Assembly (NCBI GenBank): GCA_947062645.1
Contig: CAMSQT010000078.1
Coordinates: 1 to 6,106, forward strand
Direction: 5' to 3'
Origin: an uncultured Clostridium sp.
Lineage (GTDB): Bacteria > Bacillota > Clostridia > TANB77 > CAG-508
DNA length: 6,106 nt
Each line of letters begins with the position of its first letter. The first letter of the stretch is position 1. The notes under the pieces were generated by a model, which was given only the letters and a program-made list of their open reading frames with translations, was not told the DNA's origin and searched no databases. Both the position numbers and the translations under genes were made by a program. Shown here one piece after another: positions 1-5,911 of this stretch.

Positions 1-38
1 TTTTTGTTTTTTAATATTTCTGTAATATTTTCGTAATA
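1..38. other. AT-rich downstream edge, no gene start visible
   Basis: These 38 bases follow the HlyD-like stop. They are almost entirely A/T, and I see no ribosome binding site, start codon in good context or hairpin. Whether the operon continues cannot be judged from the window. Confidence 0.5.
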
Positions 39-1294
39 TTATTCTAGATTTTCTAGGTTGGGATTTAATAGTATTTCATCATAAAGTGATATCTTTTTAT
101 AACCCATAATTTCTTCGTTTGAAAAGCCTAATCCTTTTAGTTCTTCTGTATCATAAGGTTGCAAAATAGAATATTTTTCTCCTTGTTTTTTTACTTTTAC
201 TAATATTTTGCTTAAATACCCTGCTCTGTTTCTTACTACATATTTTAAATTGTCTACCTCTACAATTGCCTGGTTTGGTACCTTTAGACCAGAAGTATCC
301 CACCAAATCAAGTCAAAAGATATTTTTCGATAGTTAATTAATTCTTCAATTTGTTTTTCAATTTTCAATATGATGGCTATTTCCTCATTTTCGTTAATTA
401 AATTCGTAATTTCTGCTGGTATTTCCGTGTTTGAGGATAATCTAATTTTAACCTTTTGTCCTATTTGTGCTTGCTTTGCTTCTTCTGAAGAAGAAATCGT
501 TACAATGTAACATGAAAAATTATTAATTACTTTTCCACTTTCTTCACTTGTTGCTACGATTTTTCCTGTTTTTAAATCTAAACTTTCTAAATATTCTTTA
601 CTAAGTGAGCTAAAGTTGTCTGGCGTTAGCTTCTCTTCTAATCCATCTACTTTATAAGATACAATCCCACTTGTTGGTGCTTTTACATATTCTGCACCAG
701 AATTCAACTGTCCTTCATATTTTTTTCTTTCTTCAATCAACTGGTTTAAATAAGAGCCTTTTGGACTTAAGTCACCTGCTATTTGGGCTTTTTTTGTAAC
801 TAGGCTGCTGATTTCTTTTTTATATTCTGTTAGTTTTGTACTATCTGTTATTTGATTAATATTTTCTATTTTTTCGTCAATTTGGTTTTCTAGCAATTTC
901 ATATCTGCACTAAAAAGACTGGTATCATTTAACATTACTTCTTGAATTTTGTTATCAAGTTCTGCTATTTTTTGTTTTAGTGATTCTTCATTTGTACTGT
1001 AGTAACGAAAAATATTCTCGTCTTTAGCTGCTCTTTCTCCCTCACTTTTTATTTGCATCATTCCGTTTTTATAGTTTTCACCTTTTACTACAGTTTCATA
1101 GCGAATTACATAACCGAATATCGGTTTCTTCTTGGTACAGTTTTCCTTCTTCTATGGTAAATATGTTGGTTGGCTGTTTTACTAGTAAATAAATAGCATA
1201 ACTTACATAACCGCAAAATAGCAATTAAAGCCACAAATACCATTATCTTTTTGTTTTTAGCCGATAACCTTCTTTTTTTCTTCAAGTTTTTCAA
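39..1294 (-). CDS. HlyD-type membrane-fusion (adaptor) protein, read through two +1 frame changes at CGG codons
   Basis: Three frames join into a 417-aa protein. Frame 1 runs 1294-1214 (27 codons), frame 2 runs 1212-1117 (32 codons), and frame 3 runs 1115-42 with TAA at 39-41. The joined product has a basic N-terminus (KKKRR, SAKNKK), one membrane helix (about 18-38) that spans the first join, a GYVIRYE segment at the second join, a long coiled coil (about 101-196), a lipoyl/barrel-like APTSGIVSYKVDG (205-217) and a beta-rich C-terminal part. This is the architecture of HlyD-family adaptors; the substrate and partner transporter are unknown. The start is TTG, either 1294 or 1285. AAAGGA at 1295-1300 touches the first but is 9 nt from the second, so 1285 is more likely. 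An in-frame TAG lies just upstream, ruling out longer forms. It starts about 20 bp after miaA and is probably in the same operon. Confidence 0.8.
1114..1116 (-). other. Second +1 frameshift site in the HlyD-like gene (CGG codon)
   Basis: The incoming codons are GAT ATT CGG TTA TGT. Skipping the C at 1116 gives GAT ATT GGT TAT GTA ATT CGC, i.e. Asp-Ile-Gly-Tyr-Val-Ile-Arg, which fits the Gly-Tyr-Ile/Val-Ile-Arg segment I recall from this HlyD subfamily. The outgoing frame has a TAG at 1152-1154 and the incoming frame a TGA at 1096-1098. The shift is therefore confined to about 55 nt that hold only this in-frame CGG. Confidence 0.8.
1211..1213 (-). other. First +1 frameshift site in the HlyD-like gene (CGG codon)
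   Basis: The incoming codons are ATT TTG CGG TTA. Skipping the C at 1213 gives ATT TTG GGT TAT GTA, and the hydrophobic helix continues as Ile-Leu-Gly-Tyr-Val. The outgoing frame has a TAA at 1225-1227, just upstream, and the incoming frame stops at 1106, so the shift must happen within this interval. The only in-frame CGG of that interval is here. Without the shift, a 62-aa product rich in Arg and His would result. Confidence 0.8.
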
Positions 1295-1300
1295 TCCTTT
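1295..1300 (-). promoter_or_regulatory. Ribosome binding site bearing on the HlyD-like start
   Basis: AAAGGA on the minus strand directly abuts the first TTG (1294), which is too close for normal initiation. It lies 9 nt before a second in-frame TTG at 1285. No ATG is available in this frame before the membrane helix. The spacing therefore favours TTG 1285, three residues shorter. Confidence 0.55.
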
Positions 1301-1314
1301 CTAAATGGCAAAAG

Positions 1315-2239
1315 TCAAGACTTTTCTTTATAATTATTTATTATTATTTTGATATTTTCTTCTTGGGAAGCCTTTCCATCTAGCCATATGGTTTGTTTGT
1401 TTTTGCGAAACCAAGTCATTTGTCTTTTTGCATATCTTCTGGTTTCCATTTTTAATTTTTCTATCATTTCTTCTTTGGTAACTTTTTTTTCTAAATATTC
1501 TACTACTTCTTTATACCCTAGACCCTGCATGGCAGTTGGAAAGCTTTCATGTTGTTTTAAAATTTCTTCTACTTCTTGGATTAAGCCTTGTTCTAGCATC
1601 AAGTCAACTCTTTTGTTTATCCTATCATATAAAACTTCTCTATCCCACTTTAAGCCATATACTTGGTAGTTATATTCTACTGGATTTTTCCTAGATTCTA
1701 TTTCTTGCTCTGTTTTAGTTTTTCCTGTAGCGTGATAAATTTCTAAAATTCTAAGAATTCTTTTTTCGTCATTTGGACTAATTTTTTGGGTTGCTTCTGA
1801 ATCTATTTTTTCTGCTTCTTGATATAAAACAGCTAGTCCTTCTTGCTTCACCCTATTTTCTAATTCTTTTCGATAAGCTTCATTAAATTCTATATTAGGA
1901 TATTCAATTTCATAAATCAAACTATCTACATATAGTCCTGTTCCTCCTACTACAATTGGTACTTTTCCTTTTTGTAGGATTTCTTTGATTGCTTTTTTAG
2001 CCTCTTTTTTATAATCTGCTACACTATATCTTTCCTCAGGCGAAACAAAATCTAATAAATAATGTGGAACGCCTCCGCATTTCTTCTTTCGTTGGTTTAG
2101 CCGTTCCAATATCCATTTCTTGATAAATTTGCATAGAATCACAAGATATAATTTCTCCTCCTAGCTTTTTAGCAAGCTCGATGGATAATCCTGTTTTTCC
2201 AGAGGCTGTCGGTCCACATATAACAATTACTTTTTCCAT
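1315..2239 (-). CDS. miaA: tRNA dimethylallyltransferase MiaA, read through a +1 frame change at a CGG codon
   Basis: MiaA adds a dimethylallyl group to A37 of tRNAs that read UNN codons. Frame 1 (2239-2078, 54 codons) carries the P-loop GPTASGKT (9-16), DSMQIY (34-39) and GTAKPT (45-50). Frame 2 (2076-1318, 253 codons) carries GGVPHYLLD (55-63), VVGGTGLY (96-103), the PNDEKRILRILEIY helix (from about 155), MQGLGYKEV (about 237-245) and TRRYAKRQMTWFRK (about 266-279), ending in TGA at 1315. The two parts join exactly at ATG-CGG-AGG (2080-2072). Skipping the C at 2077 gives EEM-GGVPHYLLD, the normal family spacing, and a 307-aa product of normal length. Without the shift translation ends at 2036 after 67 residues. 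All family motifs are well kept on both sides, which argues against an old pseudogene. hfq, a common partner in other bacteria, is not downstream. Confidence 0.9.
2075..2077 (-). other. +1 frameshift site in miaA (CGG codon)
   Basis: In the incoming frame the codon is CGG, after ATG (2078-2080). Dropping its C (2077) gives GGA GGC GTT, and the product continues as Gly-Gly-Val-Pro-His, the conserved MiaA segment. Incoming-frame translation would hit a stop at 2036-2038. The same repair also follows from removing one G of the pair, giving Met-Arg-Gly-Val-Pro, so the exact base is not proven by this site alone. The two sites in the neighbouring gene favour the C-skip reading. Confidence 0.8.
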
Positions 2240-2244
2240 TTTGT

Positions 2245-2250
2245 CCTCCT
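2245..2250 (-). promoter_or_regulatory. Ribosome binding site that fixes the miaA start
   Basis: A perfect AGGAGG lies 5 nt before ATG 2239 (minus strand). The same open frame extends 13 codons further upstream to another ATG at 2278, but that start lies inside the preceding gene and would place non-family residues before the P-loop. The strong site shows that 2239 is the true start. Confidence 0.9.
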
Positions 2251-2258
2251 TTTTGCCA

Positions 2259-2747
2259 TTACCTTTCTTCATCCCCATTGACTCCGTGGCTCTTTGGGGA
2301 CATTGGTGATACTGTTTGCTGATATAGTTTTGAAATGCTTGCTTGTGTTTGTTTTATATAATTGGTTTCGAAAATAAGACAAATGACAAAAGCAATAGCA
2401 AGTAAAATGATTCTTTTTTGAAGTTTATTTTTTTCGATTTGATTTTCGTTTATTTTATCTATTATTTTTGCTATCTGTGGCATTACAATAATGGCATTTA
2501 CACCTGTAAATATAGCAATTATCAAGTTTTGTACTAATTGTTGTATATTGGAAGGTAGTTTTTCCACTTCACTTGCTATGCCACTTTTTGCGATTTGAAA
2601 GGTTAGCATGGTTATCATTGCCATTGCTATATTGCCAACAATAATAATTAGGATTTTCTTGTTTTTTTCAATAAATCCCAAGCTTTGCCATGTCCATGCC
2701 ATTCCGATAAAATAGATAATCATAATGACTGCTATAATAAATATCAT
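2259..2747 (-). CDS. Unrecognised four-helix membrane protein between mutL and miaA
   Basis: I do not recognise this 162-aa protein. It has four hydrophobic segments: about 1-19, 32-53, 72-97 (with a GVN turn) and 112-128. Short charged stretches rich in Lys, Glu and Asn separate them. The size and helix number resemble small CvpA-type membrane proteins, but I see no diagnostic motif. The hydrophilic C-terminal tail (about residues 146-162, SPMSPKSHGVNGDEER) differs in composition from the rest and is encoded by a locally GC-rich inverted repeat. ATG 2747 is preceded by AGAAGGG (2758-2764) with 10-nt spacing. It starts 29 bp after mutL stops and ends 19 bp before the miaA start, so it is probably in the same operon. 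Its role is unknown. Context does not tie it firmly to repair or tRNA modification. Confidence 0.8.
   Translation of the reverse strand: MIFIIAVIMIIYFIGMAWTWQSLGFIEKNKKILIIIVGNIAMAMITMLTFQIAKSGIASEVEKLPSNIQQLVQNLIIAIFTGVNAIIVMPQIAKIIDKINENQIEKNKLQKRIILLAIAFVICLIFETNYIKQTQASISKLYQQTVSPMSPKSHGVNGDEER
2272..2300. repeat. Locally GC-rich patch with short terminal inverted repeat
   Basis: TCCCCA at 2272-2277 is the reverse complement of TGGGGA at 2295-2300, with 17 nt between. The patch is markedly richer in G+C than its surroundings. It encodes residues 150-159 of the small membrane protein and sits just upstream of miaA. It could be a degenerate REP-like element or weak hairpin that has been captured into the 3' end of the gene. 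The 6-bp stem and long loop make a functional terminator unlikely. Confidence 0.35.
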
Positions 2748-2776
2748 TTTGTTTATTCCCTTCTTTTATTTCACTA

Positions 2777-5080
2777 TTATTTTCTAGCAAATTTTCTTTC
2801 AATATCATATTTTGTCATTTTAATGACAGTTGGTCTTCCATGTGGACAAGTAAATGGATTTGGTAATTCTAATAGTTTATCCATTAAGACCTCTACTTCT
2901 TTTTGTTCTAACGCCATGTTAGCTTTTACTGCTGCTTTACAAGCAACAGTTGCTATAAATTTTTCTTCTTTTTCTTGTTTAGCAGTTCTTGCTACTGTGT
3001 TAATTTCGTCTAAGGTTTCTAAAAATAACTCTTTGGTATTTAAGTCAACACACACAGTTGGTACTCCCGTTAATTTAATGGTGTTTTCCCCAAATTCTTC
3101 AAAGCTAAATCCTGCTTGATAGAACATTTCCATATTTTCTTTTGCAATGTCCATTTCTTTATGTGATAAAGTCATAACATCTGGTAATAAAAGCATTTGA
3201 GAGTCCTTATTTTGCTCACTATAGTAATTTTTCTTTACTTTTTCATACATAATTCTTTCATGTGCCGCATGTTGGTCTAATATGTACATTTCTTTGTCAA
3301 TTTCTAATATAATGTAGGTTTTAAAGACAACTCCTACAAATTTATAGGTTGGTTTTTGAAGGCTTGGTTCTTCTTCAAATACTGATATGTTGTCTTGAAT
3401 TAAATCTACTGCACTTGTTTTTTGTTCTTCTTTTCGCTTTTGCTCTTCTATTTTTTCTTGGGTTTGGATTGGTAATCTTCCAAACATTTTGGCATACATT
3501 TCGTTAAAGTCTTTGCTTACTACTTGTGGATTGTCTTTTAGGTCTTGCATTTTTTGCTTGATTTCCTCGAATTCTTTTTGAATTTCTGGATTGTCTATTT
3601 CTTCAATGGCTTCTTGTACTGCTTCTGCTTTTTCTTGATTCTCTTGTTTTTCCTCTTTTGGTTCTTCTGGTTGTTCTGTTTCCAAAGCCTCTTCGTTTTG
3701 AATCTCTTCTTGTTGTTTAGCAGTTTCTCCTAGTTGATATTCCTCTGTTACATCGCTTAATACTCCATCTACTGCATCTTTTTCTTCTAATTCTTTGGTT
3801 ATTTTATCTTTTATTTCTTTTAATTGTTTCAATACATCACTTGTATCAATTGGAGATCCTATATTTACTTCACTAGCTTCTTTTGTTACTTTTTCTTGTT
3901 TTTCTTCTTCGTCTAAGTTATTGGTTTTAATTTCGCTTTCTTCTTGGGTGTACTTTTCAATCTGTTTTTCACTTTGTTTTCGAAAACCAAATAAACCACC
4001 AGTTGTTGTTTCTTTTTTAGCATCTCTTATGGTTTTTAGTCTTTCTTCAAAACTTATCTCTCTTGCCGAAGTTGCCGTGTTTACTACTAGTTCATTTTTT
4101 AGTAAAGTATCTTTTATGGCATGATAAATAGATTGGAATATTTTGTTTTCTTCTTCAAAACGAACTTCCAATTTTGCCGGATGAACATTGACATCTACTT
4201 TTGCTGGATTCATTTCTATATTTAAAATAACAAATCCAAATTTTCCAATTGGGATTAGTCCTTTGTATGCTTGTTCTGTTGCTGCTGTTAGGGTTTTATC
4301 TTTAATGTATCTTTTATTGACAAAAAATAGCTGATTGGAACGATTTGACCTTGCTATTTCTGGCTTTCCAATCACACCTGAAACGGTAATATCTTCGTAT
4401 TGATAATTTAACTCTGCTACACCATTTGCTACATCTTTTCCATAAATACTGTATATAACATTTTTTAATTCTCCACTTCCATTGGTTTGAATGACAGTTT
4501 TTCCTGTATTGATTAGTTTTATTGCAATATTAGGATTTACTAGTGCAATTCTTGTAATAGCATCTTCTATATATCCTGATTCCGTATAGTCTTTTTTTAA
4601 GAACTTATATCTTACAGGCGTATTAAAAAATAAGTTTCTAACCGTTATTGCTGTTCCTGTTTGACAACCTATTTCTTCTTGTTCAAGTACATCTCCACCT
4701 TCTACTACAATTTTATAACCTGTTTGCTGTTCTTCTGTTTTGGATACCATTTCTACTTGACTTATAGCTGCAATACTTGCTAATGCTTCTCCTCGAAACC
4801 CCATAGAAGTCACCGTATCTAAATCGTCTGCTGACCTAATTTTACTGGTTGCATGTCTTTCAAAGGCTATTTCTAAATCGTCTTTTGCAATTCCTTTTCC
4901 GTTGTCTGTTACTTTTATATAAGAGATTCCTCCATTTTCAATTTCGACTGTTATGTTGGTGGCTCCTGCATCAATTGAGTTTTCTACCATTTCTTTTATA
5001 ACTGAGGCTGGTCTTTCGATTACTTCTCCTGCTGCTATTTTGTTTATTGTTAATTCGTCTAATAATACGATATTTCCCAT
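2777..5080 (-). CDS. mutL: DNA mismatch repair protein MutL, endonuclease type
   Basis: This 767-aa MutL couples MutS mismatch recognition to strand nicking. The N-terminal GHKL ATPase has IAAGEVIERPASV (15-27), catalytic Glu30 and metal-binding Asn34 in KEMVENSIDAGA, DNGKGI (59-64) and GFRGEAL (94-100). HPAKLEVRF (near 300) closes the N-terminal domain. A Glu/Lys/Gln-rich linker of about 240 residues follows (about 335-575), long for the family (B. subtilis MutL is near 627 aa). The C-terminal domain carries the metal-binding nicking motif DQHAAHERIMYE (602-613), ACKAAVK (713-719), CPHGRP (745-750) and a final FAR (764-766). These are the motifs of endonuclease MutL proteins, so strand choice is probably not by MutH. 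ATG 5080 has AAAGGA at 5090-5095, 9 nt upstream. mutS is not next to it. The frame is intact and has no in-frame CGG. Confidence 0.97.
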   Translation of the reverse strand: MGNIVLLDELTINKIAAGEVIERPASVIKEMVENSIDAGATNITVEIENGGISYIKVTDNGKGIAKDDLEIAFERHATSKIRSADDLDTVTSMGFRGEALASIAAISQVEMVSKTEEQQTGYKIVVEGGDVLEQEEIGCQTGTAITVRNLFFNTPVRYKFLKKDYTESGYIEDAITRIALVNPNIAIKLINTGKTVIQTNGSGELKNVIYSIYGKDVANGVAELNYQYEDITVSGVIGKPEIARSNRSNQLFFVNKRYIKDKTLTAATEQAYKGLIPIGKFGFVILNIEMNPAKVDVNVHPAKLEVRFEEENKIFQSIYHAIKDTLLKNELVVNTATSAREISFEERLKTIRDAKKETTTGGLFGFRKQSEKQIEKYTQEESEIKTNNLDEEEKQEKVTKEASEVNIGSPIDTSDVLKQLKEIKDKITKELEEKDAVDGVLSDVTEEYQLGETAKQQEEIQNEEALETEQPEEPKEEKQENQEKAEAVQEAIEEIDNPEIQKEFEEIKQKMQDLKDNPQVVSKDFNEMYAKMFGRLPIQTQEKIEEQKRKEEQKTSAVDLIQDNISVFEEEPSLQKPTYKFVGVVFKTYIILEIDKEMYILDQHAAHERIMYEKVKKNYYSEQNKDSQMLLLPDVMTLSHKEMDIAKENMEMFYQAGFSFEEFGENTIKLTGVPTVCVDLNTKELFLETLDEINTVARTAKQEKEEKFIATVACKAAVKANMALEQKEVEVLMDKLLELPNPFTCPHGRPTVIKMTKYDIERKFARK

Positions 5081-5123
5081 TTTTATTTTTCCTTTCGTTT
5101 GTTTTTGTTCTTCTTTGGTCTTT

Positions 5124-5153
5124 ATTATATCATTAGTTTTTTGTTTTTGTATA
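5124..5153 (-). promoter_or_regulatory. Predicted housekeeping promoter for mutL
   Basis: Reading the minus strand, there is a perfect TATAAT -10 box (5124-5129) and an 18-bp spacer. The -35 box TATACA (5148-5153) matches TTGACA at four of six positions. Transcription would begin near 5117, leaving a leader of about 37 nt before the mutL ATG at 5080. The site lies in the only sizeable gap in the window (5081-5248), downstream of the secF terminator, which fits a new transcription unit. In AT-rich DNA chance TATAAT boxes are common, so position is the main support. Confidence 0.6.
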
Positions 5154-5208
5154 GTTTTTTTTCGTTTTTTTTGGATTTTAGCAATAAGCTATCCTATTTT
5201 TTGTATAA

Positions 5209-5244
5209 AAATAGATTAGTACTTGTTTTTGTACTAATCTATTT
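5209..5244 (-). terminator. Rho-independent terminator after secF-like gene
   Basis: There is a perfect 14-bp inverted repeat (arm AAATAGATTAGTAC at 5209-5222, loop of 8 nt at 5223-5230, complementary arm at 5231-5244). It starts 4 nt after the stop codon of the SecF-like gene. On the minus strand the second arm ends in TTT and runs on into TTATAC, a short U-tract. The stem is AT-rich but long and perfect. On the plus strand it is followed by CTTTTTATTTTT, so it could act in both directions. It separates the secDF-like unit from mutL. Confidence 0.8.
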
Positions 5245-5248
5245 CTTT

Positions 5249-5908
5249 TTATTTTTCCTCTTCTTTTTTCTTTTCTGCTAAATTCTTTTCGAAACAAGAA
5301 GTAATGCCTATTAAAGATAACACATAAACAGCTAGCACTAAAGGAATTGTTACCCTTCCAATTGGAATTCTTGCTATTGCCATTATACCAAGTAATGTTG
5401 CTTGTGCAATTATTAATAAAGCAATTGTTTTTGCTAATGTCTTGAACATCCCTATTTTATAATATCTTATTGCCATATAAACTAAAATAATAATTGTCGC
5501 AATTCCAAATGGCATAATATAAGGTTTTACAATATCTCTTCCTCTAGTATGTGGATTATTAGTGATTTTCACATTTTCTGCCGATAATTCTATTCCATAT
5601 TTTTCGTTTACTTTATTGATAATGTTAGCTTTTTGCTCTTCTGTTATATCTTTTGCTAAAATACTAACTGTGTCTTCAAACACTTCTACTTTTTGAATCA
5701 TCACTTTTTGATTTGGTAATATTTCATTTGTTATTTGTTTAATATCTTCAATTTCAAAGTCTTTTTCTAAATATAATTGAATTTTTTTTGCTGTTTGATA
5801 TCTTAAATCAAAGTTTAGTCCTATTGTACAAGTTACAATAACACCTGCTAGGATTACGATTGCTACTAAAAGTGCTAATAGCTTTGTTTTTTTGCTCATT
5901 TTATCCAT
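5249..5908 (-). CDS. secF: Short, divergent SecF-like protein-export subunit
   Basis: The 219-aa product has a first membrane helix (about 9-30), an external domain (about 31-128) and three further helices (about 130-148, 157-179 and 185-205), ending in a charged tail (KKKEEEK). The order matches the N-terminal two thirds of SecF. GLNFDLRYQTAKK after helix 1 sits where SecF has its GxDFxGG element. RGRDIVKPYIMPF precedes helix 2, and SCFEKNLAE sits where SecF has VFDRIRE. Usual SecF proteins are near 290-300 aa with six helices, so the last two helices appear to be missing. The conserved acidic residue of the usual GYSxNDT helix is also not seen. ATG at 5908 is preceded by AAAGGA (5918-5923) with 9-nt spacing. 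An in-frame ATG at codon 4 is an alternative start. It lies 3 bp after the SecD-like gene and is probably co-translated with it. A terminator follows directly. Confidence 0.6.
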   Translation of the reverse strand: MDKMSKKTKLLALLVAIVILAGVIVTCTIGLNFDLRYQTAKKIQLYLEKDFEIEDIKQITNEILPNQKVMIQKVEVFEDTVSILAKDITEEQKANIINKVNEKYGIELSAENVKITNNPHTRGRDIVKPYIMPFGIATIIILVYMAIRYYKIGMFKTLAKTIALLIIAQATLLGIMAIARIPIGRVTIPLVLAVYVLSLIGITSCFEKNLAEKKKEEEK

Positions 5909-5911
5909 TTT

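Noticed and set aside
39..1061. Independent start of the HlyD-like gene at ATG 1061
   Set aside because: No usable ribosome binding site precedes it, and the family pattern (GYVIRYE and GENYKNG) lies upstream in the same frame. Starting here would also remove the membrane anchor.
1106..1294. A separate 62-aa small protein from TTG 1294 to the stop at 1106
   Set aside because: Its first 27 residues give the basic start and half a membrane helix; the rest is Arg/His-rich nonsense, while the +1 frame continues the helix and the HlyD pattern. It is the unshifted reading of the HlyD-like gene.
1114..2077. Ordinary pseudogenes or random sequencing indels
   Set aside because: Not fully excluded, but three independent indels all being a C before GG, all +1, all at the only in-frame CGG codons, with motifs intact on both sides, is not the pattern of random decay or homopolymer errors.
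1114..2077. Reassignment of CGG to another amino acid without a frame change
   Set aside because: Reading CGG as any single residue leaves the downstream sequence out of frame. The family motifs return only after a +1 change.
1315..2142. A separate gene starting at ATG 2142 for the C-terminal part of MiaA
   Set aside because: The first 22 residues of that frame overlap true MiaA coding sequence in another frame and match nothing in MiaA. The family match starts only after the CGG at 2077.
2685..3119. Plus-strand open frames within mutL, miaA and the intergenic region (for example 2685-3119, 3545-3733, 3795-4124, 4953-5219)
   Set aside because: They run opposite to well-supported genes, have skewed Phe/Ser/Leu-rich content typical of antisense readings of Glu/Lys-rich coding, and have no convincing ribosome binding sites.
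5081..5248. Riboswitch or structured RNA in the gap before mutL
   Set aside because: Apart from the terminator hairpin next to the SecF-like gene and the promoter, the gap is low-complexity A/T with no further stable stem visible.
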